From contig JAIWNE010000028.1 of NCBI GenBank assembly GCA_025331445.1, forward strand, positions 124,001 to 188,000: DNA of 64,000 nucleotides, read 5' to 3'. Below, piece by piece: positions 1 through 12,519 of the stretch (position 1 is the stretch's first letter; each line of letters opens with the position of its first letter). The notes under the pieces are model-generated. The model had not been told where the DNA came from. It did no database searches and was given only the letters and a program-made list of their open reading frames with translations. The stretch comes from Blakeslea trispora. Its lineage: Eukaryota; Mucoromycota; Mucoromycetes; Mucorales; Choanephoraceae. The position numbers were made by a program, and so were the translations under genes.

Positions 1-2100
1 ATAGACAAAAGTCAGCGTTATTTAAAGTGGAATCTTGGTTTCTGCTTCATGTACGTCGTTGGTTGATGACAACAGCTGGTGAAACACCTGAATGGGTCAA
101 GAATGCTATTAAGCAAGATGAAGTAAGCTATTCAGATATGATTTTAACACAAATAACCAATTCACCTCCCTTTCTCTGTGTCAGTTCAAGCCCATCAGTG
201 AAACGACAATGCATTCCTCATCAATTGTTGATTTATTTTCCATGTTTCATCAAGCTGTTGATTTTGTACAAAAGCTAGAATGGCCAAATGGGTTGCAAGA
301 ATGTCGCTTCAATACAGCCTTATCTAAAGTGATTGGTGTTGCCCTGGAGCAATACACAACAGAACTAGAGGACATGATCTCAATGGATATCTATCCGCGT
401 GCCTACCGTTTAGAAGCTAACAGCTCGAATATCAGTATTTTCGATAGAGCTCGTCATCAACTGATTGGCAATCGCTCGCATAACAAAGGTGGAGAAGAGC
501 CCTATGATTTCCTAGCAGAGGTGAGTCACAAGACAATGAGTGAGAAAGAGAGGGAAGCCAAACGTTATGTTATAGACTTGTGTCAAAATCAACAATATTG
601 AGGCTGCAAGATTCAAACTAGATCGACTCTACCAAAATATGGATGTAGATGAAATAGCTCAGGAAATGAGAGAATATGAATCACAACTGCCACCAGCCAC
701 CACAGAAAAGACAACTGACCAAGAGACAAATTACATGTATTCTATCAAGATTGTGCGTGCAGAAAATTTGCCTCCTGCAGATAATAATGGTCTGAGCGAC
801 CCCTATATCGTACTAGAGATTGACTCAAAACCAATCGCCAGAACAAGGACAGTGTATGAGACGTTGAATCCTCGATGGGATCAAGTGTTTGATATCTGGT
901 TGAAGGATGAAACAGTGGATGTGTTGGCACTTGTGTATGATGAAGATGTTATTGGTGCAGATGAAGAGTGTGGTGGTGTTTGGTTTAAGTTGGGTCCCTC
1001 ATACTATGGTGATTTCCAGACACATGAGTTGGTACTCAATTTCAATCCTCAAGGCAAATTAGTGTTGCGTATTAGTATGGAAGGTGAAAAAGACGACATC
1101 CAATTTTGGTTTGGTAAAGCTTTCCGTGTCTTGAAGCGTGCCGAAAACGATGCGGCAGGACTAATGGTTGATAAGATGGGCGGTTATTTCCGTCAGATCT
1201 TGAATCGAAAGTCTTTAGACAAGCTGTTGGGAAAAGAGCGAAGTTTCTTCTCTTCCTTTTCTCGATCCAATAAGCATGTGGACCCCACACTTCAGGATTG
1301 TGAAGATGCTATAGCTCCTCTTTTGGATTATTTGGAAGTCAATCTAAAGACGCTGAACGACAATCTGTCCGAAACAAATATGCAACTGGTCATTTTGAGA
1401 ATTTGGCGCGAAATTTTGCTTTGTCTGGAAAATGTCTTGTTGCCTCCCTTATCAGAACAGCTTTCTGAGCTAAAACCTTTAGATGATTACGAATTCCATG
1501 TGGTCTACAAATGGCTTGAGGTAAGAAAGAAGTTTCTTTGTTTCTAAATGAGTCAAATGTTGACATTTTTGCGAATAGCTTTTGAAAGTATTGTTTAATG
1601 GTGGTGAGGATGGTGATGCTGTTCCGTTAGATAAACTAGAGAACTCTCAGTACTATGCTCTTTTGGCTATCAATGTAGCCTATAACTTAGAGACAGATCA
1701 GCTGATTGAAGGCTACAACAATACAGTCAAAAATCAACTCGAGCTCAAATTACGAGGTGGTCGAAAAGCCGATCGAAGCCGGTCAGTCTATCATTCTAAA
1801 AACACGGTTCGAAAGAGAAAGTCGGGCGCCAAGAAGTCTGTGTCCATTGACTTGCCCAACAGTGATACCATTCTTCGTATTCTTCGTATGAGATCAGGCA
1901 AAAAAGTGCGTGAGTTCCTTCGTGCCGAGTTTGAGAAGCGTAATGATCCTACAGCTTATTTAAGTAATGAAGGCAGTAAAGATCAAGCTGCCACTTCAGC
2001 GACACCAGCTGCTGCAACAGTAGCAGAAATTCCGGCAATAGCAGCTATTCCAATGAACGACTTGACTCCCACAAGCGAAAATGTAACTCCTTTACGTTAA
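1..2100 (+). CDS. C2 and Munc13-homology (MUN) domain protein, 5' truncated by window
   Basis: This is the 3' part of a long protein; its start lies outside the window. Exons read by eye are 1-122, 185-520, 576-1520 and 1579-2100, joined by short GT-AG introns in consistent phase, giving about 641 codons here. A C2 domain lies around nt 735-1090 (start YSIKIVRAENLPPADNNGLS, then DPYIVLEI and NPRWDQVFDIWL), the fold that binds acidic lipids, often with calcium. Helical sequence before and after it (from about nt 1290: DPTLQDCEDAIAPLLDYLEV) fits the MHD1/C2/MHD2 order of fungal UNC13-like proteins, which help tether or prime secretory vesicles. The C-terminal tail is Ala/Pro-rich and low complexity. 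Family assignment is good; the precise trafficking step is inferred. Confidence 0.8.
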
Positions 2101-2336
2101 TTTTATATATAGTCAAGTATGAAGCAAGCTTTTTCTCCTTTTTTTTTTTTCTTTTGCTATTGTTGTCATTTTTTATTTATTTGCATTTTTAAAACCAGCT
2201 TTTGACATTTCAAAGTTTAAAATAAATGAGGAAAAAAATTTTTTTTTTCCCCTTTGATTTTTTCTTTTTTTTTTTAAAGAAAATCTTTTGACACGTTGAT
2301 TGCATTCTAGAAAAAACAAGTGAGAGAAGAAGCATA

Positions 2337-5300
2337 ATGGACAGTCGCGGTATTCCTATTGTCGCTACACAAAAGCATCAAACCACCCCTAGGCGGGCGA
2401 CGATCTACAGTGGCAATCATACCCCACGACGCAACAATGACATCCCTTCTTCTCCCTTTATCAGCTTAAGAAACGAGCACTCCTTATTAGAAGCTTATGA
2501 CTCCTTCACTGACGCTTGTTTTCAAAGCCAATTTAATCATTCACTTGTCAGCGATTGCTTTAATGTCCGCGACTTGTTCAGGGCAGACTTGTTTCCTAGC
2601 TTCAACGAACTTCCCGCCTATTCTTCTATTCGAAAACGCTCCTTTACTGTTGAGACCGAGGAAGACGATGATGAAGAAGATATGCTGTCCAATTCGGAAA
2701 ACTTCAAAAAGCCCAGAATCCCAATGCTTTCTTCTCCAAGCAGAAGCATGACACCTATGGATGATGATGACGACGACGAAGATAATTTGACCATGCATTT
2801 GATGGATTCTTATCCTGGAAACAAAGCTCAATTACATTCGTTTCAACATGAACTTGAATTTTTTGAATCATCAAATAATACTTCCAATTCAATTGATCAA
2901 GCCCGAGATACGATTGACATGAGAGCACAGACAGATAAAATAGAGCATGTTGAACCAATAGCTCAAGATAAGATGCAACTAGACGAGACAGAAACAAAAG
3001 AAGAAGTCGAAGCTGAATCAATGATAATCGACCCTGTTGAACCATCACTTGATACTCAAAACAAGCAAATAGATGGTACACTTCCATTGAATAAAGCAAA
3101 TTTAGTAGAACCTCAGGATATTGCGCATAATATAGCATCGGCAGAACTTGAAATCGAACCCAAGCAAGAATACCCGCCAGTTACCATTGGTAACCCAGAT
3201 ACTCATCTACCACCAAACGCTCAGGAGCAAATCATACCTAATCAAGAGGCTTCAAATACCTCCAATCATACCAATTCAGAAATCGCTTTGCCTGAAGCTA
3301 ATGCGTTTCTTTCAAAAGAACAAACTCAACTGGAGCAAAACAAGGAAAACGCACCTACTCAACTCGAGCATATGGAGGTTGAACAACAAAAGCAGAAAGT
3401 CGAAACTGAAGCAAGAAGTCAGCGACGAACAGCTACACAGAAAAAACCAACACCAGCACAACCCAAGCGAATGACAAGAAGTCGTGCTAGGCTGCTGGAT
3501 GAGACAACTGAGTCCGAAAATACATCCCCAATTCTGACTGAAGCACCATCATCGAAGCCTTCTATTGAAGAGAAACCAGTGCTCAAAGAAAGTGTACATA
3601 CTGAGCCTGTTCCTAAAGAACTAGAATCTAAAGAGCTGGTAACTAAAGTGCCTGTGCCTGAGCCACCATCGGTTGAGCCCGAGACATCTACAGCCAAGCC
3701 CGAGCCATCTTTATGCGAATCACCAATTTCTGTTCGAAGAAGTACTAGAATAAGAAAGCCAACAGCTATTGCACTTGAGCAAAAGGCACAGCAAGCCAAA
3801 CCTCGAGTTAGTCGGAAGCGAGGCAAGAAACAAGAAGAACTGGCTGATACTATTCAAAAGGAGATGAAGGATAAAGTGTCACCACCTACTCTGTTACCTT
3901 CATCGGTGCCTCCAGCTTTGCCTCAATCGCCGACAGCAACAATACACGCAGAGTCATTACAAGCTGCCGTATCGCTTGTTGGTAAAGAGCAGCCAAAAGA
4001 GCAACCCGTTTCAGCGGAAGAATCACAGAAGCGTACGAACACAGAGAAGCCTTCAAGCTTGTCTTTGGATAAACGCAAGCAATCAGAAAGTGAACTACAA
4101 AGAAGAGCTCGTAGAAAGGCAGAAAGTGATGCTGAGATTAAAGAAATTCTTGATGGGTTCCCTTCCCTCTCACGCTACTACCAACTGTTACATCGTGCTG
4201 GATCAGGTACATTCAGTCGCGTTTACAAAGCAAAAGATCTGTTGGTCGATCAATACATGCCTCATGAACAAAAAGACAGATTGGCACAAGCGCTAGGCAA
4301 AACTGCTGCTGATATGAAGCATGTTGCCATCAAAGTTATTTTAGATATCAGTACGCCTGCGCGAGTAGCCAATGAAATCGAATGTCTCCTTAAGCTAAGG
4401 TTTGTAAGAACAATATGCAATTACGAGGCAAAACATCTAATATTGATTAAACAGATCTTCCCCTGGAGTTACCCCTCTCATTACAGCTTTTCGAAATGAG
4501 GCTGTCACATATGTTGTGCTTCCTTATATTGATTTCGATCCTTTTGAGGTAAGACCAAGAGGAAGAACAAAAAAACCAAGATAAAGCAATCTCATACATT
4601 AAGAAAAGGATTTTTATGCTACTATGACATTAGCTGATGCAAGATCGTATATATCCGAGTTGTTGATTGGTTTACAAAGTGCTCATGAACAAGGCATTGC
4701 TCACCGTGATGTAAAACCTGGTAACTTCCTTTATAGTAAAACGACAAGATTAGGCTATCTGGCCGATTTCGGTTTAGCGCGCAAGACATGTCCACCTTCG
4801 CCCTCAAAGCATGATAATAATAGGCCATTCAGTAGCACTTATCCAGGCGAACAAGCTGGTTATTATATAGATGATACAAGGTAAGAGGAGGGACAAACAT
4901 CTAAATTAGGCATTTATACATAAATTTGTTATTATCAAATGACTTATAAAAAAAAAAGACCTTCTTTACATGCTGACCGATCAGGTACAAGAGGATTTCG
5001 AGCTCCTGAATTACTCATGCGATACAAACATCAAACAACAGCAGTAGATATATGGGCAGTAGGCGTTATCTTGTTAATCATCCTAAGCGGTCAATACCCT
5101 TTCTTTGAACCAGACGATGATGCTGATGGTATTATGGAACTTGCTCATGTTTTTGGCATGAAAAAACTCAAAGAATTTGTTGAATATTATGGCCGCAATA
5201 TCTATACCAATATACCTAGTATTCCTGAAGATGAAGTTGATATGGCTGCCATATGTTATGAGGTCAACAAACAACGCGTCGGCACTTGGGATCCTGAAGA

Positions 5301-5409
5301 GTACAAGCTTGCTATTGATCTGATGAAGAAGTGCCTTCAACTAATCCACACCAATCGACTAACTGCTACTGAAGCTCTTAATCATCCTTTCCTCAAGACT
5401 GTAACATAA
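2337..5409 (+). CDS. cdc7: Cdc7/Hsk1 (DDK) protein kinase catalytic subunit
   Basis: Exons 2337-4399, 4455-4548, 4609-4880 and 4959-5409 give a 959-aa protein. The kinase domain begins near residue 615 (LLHRAGSGTFSRVYKAKDL, glycine-rich loop) and continues with VAIKVI, the catalytic loop HRDVKPGNFL, DFGLAR and the Cdc7-typical activation segment GTRGFRAPELLMRYKHQTTA, followed by DIWAVGVILLIILSGQYPFF. HRDxKPxNFL plus GTRGFRAPE is characteristic of Cdc7, which with its Dbf4 partner phosphorylates the MCM helicase to fire replication origins. The first ~610 residues are a low-complexity extension rich in Glu, Lys, Pro, Ser and Thr with short basic patches, longer than in yeast Cdc7. The ATG at 2337 follows a T-rich leader. 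It converges tail-to-tail with egt1, about 200 bp away. Confidence 0.92.
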
Positions 5410-5607
5410 CACATAGATGTATATAAGTAGATACGCACCACAACCCATACATACATTATTACATATAAACATCAATACCGTACAGAGAATCTCTACTCAA
5501 ATACAATGTAAATAAAGCATCTTTTTTTATGAAGGCATAAATCAAAGTCTTTATTCTTTTTAAACGATTTTTTTTTATAAAGGTCAAAATAAAATAAAAT
5601 GTAAGTC

Positions 5608-8269
5608 TTAATGGCAAAGACGGAAGCCACTGAAGACATAGGGGTATCCAGATTGATACCAGTTTCTAAATGTAATGCGCTCAGCAATACGTGGATGAGT
5701 AGCCCAGCTTCCTCCAAGGACAACACGATGCTTATTGTCAAAGAAGTCAGCAGAATAACCTGGGTAAACCTTGGAAGATTCAAATCCATCGTGTGAGTCC
5801 CAGATGGTCTCTGTCCATTCCCAAACATCACCCAAATTATGTAGCTGGTCATTAGTCACATCAGTAGGGCTCCAGTTATCGAATCCAATATTAGCCCATT
5901 TTGTGTTCCAGTTGGACATGTTGGAAGCTAGTTGTCTGAAATGAACAAGCTCAGGCTCAGTGGGCAAACGAGCACCTTTGTGAGTTGCGTAAGCTTTAGC
6001 CTCATTGTAGGATAGTTGGACAGGCCAGTGTTGAGCGTGGGCAAGAGGGCAAGGACCAAAGACAGTTTTGACGAACAATTCACTGTTTTCGTCTTTGAAC
6101 CAAGAAGCGGGCATTACATTTGAACTGGTTTCTTGAAGATATGCGAAATATTCACCATTAGTGACTGGTCGCGTTTGAATTTCGAATTCATTGACCTGTA
6201 CTTGTCGTGCAGGACTCTCGTTATCCCATCCGAACTGAATCAAATCAGAACTAATTGCTGGTTCGTAATCGTGAGACTCGCAATAAGGCTGTCCAAGTAC
6301 TACTGATCCGGAAGGCATTTTGAGATAAGCAGCTTCAGCTAATGGCTTTAATGGTTGAGGTTGGTGAGCAAACAATTTCCAAGAAGGAGTGGCTACATTC
6401 TTTGGTGGTAAAATATTAGGGCTTTGAACAAGCATATACAAAAGTGTTTCAAGATGCATAGCTTCATGCTCAAAGCACATCCAAATAATACGAGCCTCGC
6501 GTCTTCTTGAGTCCATCCAGGAAGTCGATTGCAACTTGAAAGCTTCAGATTCCCAGAACGACAAAAGGCGTTCCAGACGCTGTCGTACTGCAGATTGATA
6601 GGCAAGAATCGACTCAATAGATGGCCAGTCAGCATCACATACTGGTACTTCAGAGTGAGGATGACATTGAGTAGGATCGTCCATATCGGGATCAATACCA
6701 CGTTCAAAGATATCTGCAAAATGCTTTGGCTCAGTCAATTCAGTATCACCAAGCTCTCTATCCACTTTGTTACATGACAATTGGATGTCCAAAAAACCAG
6801 GAATATGTCCAAGGTAGAATATGAATGGATGGCGTAATGCAATAGGACGCTCAAATAACATCTTTTTGTGATCAACCATATGCTGTGTAACTAGATCCCA
6901 GGACTTCCAGAGCTCTTGCCATTCATGCAAAGACGGAAGCACGTGTGAGGGCCAGTGCGCATCTTTTTCTTGTTCATCTTGTGCCTCAGCATGTTCAAAT
7001 TGACCTTCGTTACAGTGATAGCAAGCAATGGGTTCCTGATCAAACAAGGCTCTGGATGGATACAAAACAGCATTCACTTGCTCAAGGTTGCGACCAAAAC
7101 TAAATGGACGGTTTTGTGCCATCACAAGGCGGTATTGATCCTTGGAATCAAGCCAATAATTGAGCAGGTTAAGATCAGCAGCAGCAAGAATGCTTTCGAT
7201 TTCGCCAAGTGAATACTTGTAAGAATGCTCAACATGTATAAGCTCATCTTTCTGAACTTTAATTTCAACTCCTCTGTAACTGATTGTAACATCCTGTAGG
7301 GCGCGGTAATGCGAAAGATGACGACCTTGCTTTTCTTGATAAATTGAATGGTAATCAAACATACGACGGTCAATGAAGTCGGCTTGTCCCATGATATGAT
7401 TTACGTGGTCAAGCCCGTTCATGATAAACTCACGCGTAACACCGTGTGAATCGTCGTAAGCCAACTCTACCTTGGCAGGATCGTTTCGTTTATCAAACCC
7501 GATCAAAAAGAAATCACCAGGCTCCATACACATTCTTTGAATTTTGCGGAGAAACATGGCCGATTCAAGACGATTTTGGTTACCAATGGAGCTTCCCATC
7601 CACAAGAAGTTCTTTTGAGTCTGAGTACCAGTGAAGTGCTTTGTGATCCAAGGAATACCTTGATCATAAGTACCCAACAGTCCATAGAGTTGAACATACT
7701 CAAATTCACCCAGAGAAGCTAACGAACGATCCAATTCATGCTGGTCCAGATCTAAAGCATAATAGGTCACATGAATCTTGCGCTTTTCAATGGCTCTAAG
7801 AATTACTTGTGTTTTTCGAAGTGCACTGTATATGTATATATTAATTTCCTGTTTGTGTTTTTTTGCAAGGTCACACTTACCCAGCGCCTAATTCAAAAAT
7901 CACACTGTTTTCTTGAAGATGAGCAGTGATTTCTTCTGATTTTGTTTGAAGGATATCCAGTTCAGCCCCAGTCAAATAGTATTCGTCATCCAATTGAGTG
8001 ATTTGATCAAAAAGTTGGAGGCCTTTCTTATCATAAAGAATGTAGGTAGGGATTGATTTGTGATGCAATGGCTTGTTAAGCGAATCAATTATGGTATCAA
8101 CCAAGCTAGAATCATTAAATGCATCTTCAGAGATGCCTGTTGAGCGAGGTGGAGAAGGAGGCCTATCAACAAGTGGATCCTGCGGACGCTTATCCAGAGA
8201 AGCATTAACCTGACGAATGTCAATGATACTATATCCCGTTGAGGGAGGAGAAGGAGCACGTAAAGCCAT
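5608..8269 (-). CDS. egt1: Egt1, ergothioneine biosynthesis methyltransferase/sulfoxide synthase fusion
   Basis: Two exons (8269-7881 and 7825-5608) encode 868 aa. The N-terminal half is an EgtD-like SAM-dependent histidine trimethyltransferase: the SAM-binding segment FELGAGALRKTQ spans the intron, followed by VTYYALDLDQHELDRSL and NFLWMGSSIGN. The middle is a DinB-like iron-binding region with the HxxxHxE motif (FEHEAMHLETLLYM, near residue 580). The C-terminal part is a formylglycine-generating-enzyme fold (GDVWEWTETIWD, VVLGGSW, and the end YVFSGFRLCH). This order, EgtD then EgtB, is the fungal Egt1 fusion that turns histidine plus cysteine into hercynyl-cysteine sulfoxide on the way to ergothioneine, a thiol antioxidant. 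All key motifs are intact. Not a pure OvoA, because the methyltransferase half comes first. Confidence 0.93.
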
Positions 8270-10076
8270 TTCTTTAATTAGGGGGGTTCTGTTGAAGAGA
8301 GAGAGAGAGTTAAAAAAAAAAGGGTGTGGTTGAAAAGAGAGAAAGAAACGAAGAGAAAAAAGAGCTATAAATAAGCCAATTGCTGTTGGCTTGACATGAA
8401 CTTAAATACAGGAGCACGCGTAGATTACATAATTTCAGAGTACTTTCTCCACTTATTTTCTTCATTCTGAAGCTCGGCCGTAACCAATTGCTGTTAGTAT
8501 GCTCAACTTATCAAATCTAGTTTTTTCGTCTATTTTCTTATTGTTATTTTTAATGAGTAGCTTTTTTTTTTTAGCTTTCTTCTAAATATGCCATTGTTCC
8601 ATTTCTGTTCCAACCCCTTACAGCTGCTTTACATATCATAAATACAAACATGCGTGAGAAACGTCCTCATTGCGTCATATTAACAATTACACATAGTGTC
8701 GCGAAACTATAAATGCAAATTTAAATGCCCGGAGTTATCGTTTTAATCAGCGGAACGGATGTGAGGCATGACCGAAAAGTTTCTATGTTTATGAATGGGC
8801 TTACACGTTCTTTGCACCCTCTCTTTTTTTTTTTAATTAAAGAAAGAGTAGAGCTGAGCTAGGCTCTATTGAATTTCTCATCAAAATGAATACTTGTAGC
8901 AGTATAAAACTTCTTTCTTTTAGAAACATCTCTAATCCGAAACATATCGGCACTAATCTACTTCAAGATATACAAACAGTTTAAATCATCTGTTACTGCT
9001 TTCCACTTAATTCCTGTGAACGAAACCATGAGAGCACAGTATTTCCAGAATTGGTGATCAAAGCCTCGAACGATTGTATCAGAAACATAAAGGGTACTCG
9101 GAAGTTTTCTTTATTGTTTGAATCATGTAAGAAGGTCATTTCAGTAGTTTTTTTTTCCTGCTCTTTTCAATGAAAAGGGTCTATTTTGAACAACAGCTCT
9201 TCTTTTCAACTTCAAAGTGCATAAGCTCTAATGAAAAGAAACAAACAAATGAGAAGCTCTGTACGGCGCATATGCATTGAGAGACAAGGGTTACATTTGT
9301 CTCTTGTATCCAATTAATTAGATCAATGCTCAATTGGGCTCTTGTGTATTGTGCAAACACCAATTCTATTAGACAATTAGAGCATCTCTTTGTATCCTGT
9401 AACACAATATCTTTATCAGTGTTTTGTTTCGAAACACATTTTTGCCAGAAAATCGATTGACTTTGCCACTGTACATATGCACGTGACTTTATTGGTTTCT
9501 CACATTTGATCGTACATACTTCTGTTGCTTTCGAGCTTAAAGTATCTTTTCTTTTTATGATTGAACGTGTGAATTGTTGGAAACTAGTGTCAAAATCACC
9601 TGATACTTTCTGTATTCTGATAAAGCTTTTATGTCTATCGAGAGTCGAGTTTGGCAATTCAAATAAGGAATTTTCTAGTCAAATAAAAAAGAGTAACAAG
9701 ATACAGAATTTTGTGGAAAAATCTTAAAAAAGAGACCTAGCATTCTAATAAACCCTGCTCCTCTGCTCCTGTTGGGCATCCATTTCTTTAGTTATGCATA
9801 TATCTTGTGCAAAATAAGAGATCTTGTTATTTCAAAAAAAAACATACAAAAGCCAAGACATGTCAAAATAACAATGATGAATTAGAATGTTGATTAAAAT
9901 GAGATAGAAGGGAATGATCAATGCTATGTGCCAAAAATAAAAGTAAAAAAAGAACTGAAAATGGTAATTTTTGTATAAATTAAAATGGTATGTGAATCTG
10001 TAAGTATTAATGGAGTGTATGGTATAAATATAAAACGTAATGCAGGATATGATTTCTACTCTCTCTCTTTCTTTCT
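8270..10076. other. intergenic region, no supported gene
   Basis: About 1.8 kb between the 5' end of egt1 and the 3' end of the Sel1-repeat gene. It holds homopolymer T/A runs and a GA-rich stretch just upstream of egt1 (8295-8365), which is probably its leader or promoter. The longest open frame here (9181-9657, minus) lacks an ATG and shows no recognisable motif, so it is not called. Confidence 0.5.
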
Positions 10077-11731
10077 TTAGACAATAGCCTTGTTTTTGGT
10101 TGAAAAAACAGACCAGACTCGCCACAAGCTCTTTCTTTTGGTTGCTTTTTCTTCTAGCATTCTTTTGTTTTCTTGTTCGATTGCTTTGAGTTCAGCTAAA
10201 CGCTTTAAGGCAGGTTCGTAATTTTCGTTAGCAGCCATTTTGTAATACTCTGCAGCTAAATCTAGATTATGCTCCCATCCATCTGCCTCAAAGAACCTAG
10301 CATAGATAAATAGTATTTAGACTTTGTTTCTCTCTGTTTCTTTTTCACTTACATTTCTCCTAGCATATATCGAGCATAATTTTGAGGTGCATCTTGTTGA
10401 GTTGCTGCCTTTTGATAATATTCAAACGATTGAAGCAAGTCTTTTGGCACGCCTAATCCTTGTCGATACATATCTCCTAGACATGTCTGACAATAACCTA
10501 GACCAGATGGCCAAATATCATCACCAATCAAACACCAATACCTTGCTTGTTCATAATCTCTTTTGATTCCTTCTACATGGCCCTCAAAATACAATCGAGA
10601 CAATGTCTCAACAGCTAATGGGAATCCTTGTTCTGCTGATTGAGTCAACCAAAAGACAGCTTGTTGCACATCTTGTTTAATATGACTTGACTGGTTAGGG
10701 GGGTTAAGTAGAACATCACCGACAATGAACTGGCAAAACTGCTCTCCTATCAGCCCAGCCACACGACGTGCATATGTATATGCCTTTTCAATATCCCGTG
10801 CAATCGTGGCGCTCCCTTCATAATAGACGCGAGCTAGATCGGTCAATGCACATGCATCTGATGACGCTGAGCGATTCTGCTGCTTCTCTACGACGGATTC
10901 GTAGATAGCCAAACTTTTTTCCATGTCATATTCTTTAGGGTATTTGAAGGGATCGCTTAAGATCTTTGCTAGCTCCACACCTGCACCTTCATGACCACTT
11001 TCAGAGGCCTTTGTGAGATAATCTATGCCACGACTCACATCTCTGTCGACACCTGTGCCATCTATAAACAAAACTCCTGCTAGATAGGAAAGGCTCTTGA
11101 GTAATTTTTGTTCTCGCTTGATTGACTTTGCATTCTCTTCTGTTGAGCTATCTTGTGACTGTCCCTTCTGCTCTATAGATTGAACTCTATTTAAAATATG
11201 GTCGATTAAGTTGCTGCCTCCTTCCTCCTCATGCTGTTGTTCAGCCAAATGGATGATCTCGGAGACGCAAGGGCCTAAGGCCTTTGAGAGACGTCGATCA
11301 AACACACTTCTTGCCCATATTGTTGCCTCCTTCATGTCTTTTTGAATCGCTCTGCTGCTTTGACTATCGTTACTGTCATAATCTAATAGTGTACTCAATT
11401 TTATTTTGGCTTCAATATCGCCCTGAAATAAAAACAAAGCATACGTTAGCTCCTGCTTTTGTTTTAACAAAAAAAAAGAAAAGAAACAGAGGATTTACCT
11501 TGGCTGCTTGAATACGTAGAAATCGAAGTGCTTGTTTAGCAAGATCGAGGTCTAGCTGACTGCTTTCTGACGAGATACGATTCACTAATTCGACAGCTTA
11601 TAAAGTACTTGAGTTCATATTTCATTGACAAAAGAAAAGGAGTGCCATCATTTTCTGAAATTACCAGTTAAAAGATAAAGTTCATTAGGTATTTTCGAAA
11701 ACAATTCCTTTATTGCTTGGTCTTTTTCCAT
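10077..11731 (-). CDS. Sel1-like repeat (SLR) protein
   Basis: Four exons on the minus strand (11731-11665, 11596-11499, 11422-10353, 10296-10077) give 484 aa. Several Sel1-type helical repeats are visible: AGVLFIDGTGVDRDVSRGID followed by YLTKASESGHEGAGVELAKI; QAVFWLTQSAEQGFPLAVE; YEQARYWCLIGDD; LGDMYRQGLGVPKDLLQSFE; and LAAEYYKMAANENYEPALKR. The repeats carry the Sel1 signature (A-x-x-x-L-G-x-x-Y/F-x-x-G-x-G-V). Such repeats form a solenoid used for protein-protein contact, for example in ERAD adaptors (Hrd3/Sel1) or chitin synthase activators (Chs4). No signal peptide or transmembrane segment is seen at the N-terminus (MEKDQAIKELFSKIPNELYL), so a cytosolic scaffold is more likely than Hrd3. 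Specific partner unknown. Confidence 0.82.
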
Positions 11732-12519
11732 GCTCAAAATTAAGAGAAAAAGAGAGATATTAAAAAAAAAAAAAAAAAAAAAGCAAGGGGAAAAAAGGAG
11801 AGATAAAAAAATAAAAACACACTGTTTTGAAAAGGAAAGTACACATTATTTGTTGTTGTACAACAGAAAAAATCAAAGTGCATTAACAATCCTGACATGA
11901 TTGGTGCGGCTTTCATGCTTATATTGTAAGCAGTATTGATAAAACAAACTATTTGTGTTGTGTAGATGTATCGCTAATGGAAGTATTAAAGTCATACAGA
12001 AAGTGGCTTGCGGTTCAGTAAACATGTCAAAGAATAGAATTACTATCTCCATGCCAAATTCGTAATGTTTTGATTCAGATGCACCCAATTTTTTATAAGC
12101 ATCTACCTGACAATCTTTTTTTCAGATTTGAGCTTTACATCCAGAACTGTTTTTGAAATATTTATTGTCTTAACAACAAATTCAGAAATTGCAGCATATA
12201 GACAAGTGACGCCTGTTTGTCTACAGAGGCTCTGAACTTCTGTGTACCTTGAATAAAATCATGCTTTGAGTCTGAATTCGGAAGCCTTAATCTCCCTCAG
12301 ATTAGTTTTTGAACGTTTGTATTTACTGATAACGTAAGGGGTTAAACCACCGATTTGTGTCTTGCTTGTCATCAACTTATCTTTGAATATAAAAGTTATT
12401 TTTTAGCATGCCTCAGACGAAGTAAATTTAATAATAATATATTTATCCGTATATGCTTGTAAAGCGTTTAAAGAGTTTTGGAAAGGTTTTGCTCCTTCAA
12501 GTGTTGTGAAAGCTTTTCG
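11732..12519. other. intergenic, no gene seen
   Basis: Spacer between the Sel1-repeat gene and the MULE relic. It contains a 19-nt adenine run near 11762 just upstream of the Sel1-repeat ATG and otherwise no open frame with recognisable content. Confidence 0.4.

Noticed and set aside
9181..9657. 158-codon minus-strand open frame between egt1 and the Sel1-repeat gene
   Set aside because: No ATG near its start, no domain motif, and composition like surrounding non-coding DNA. Could be a decayed gene, but nothing supports a product.
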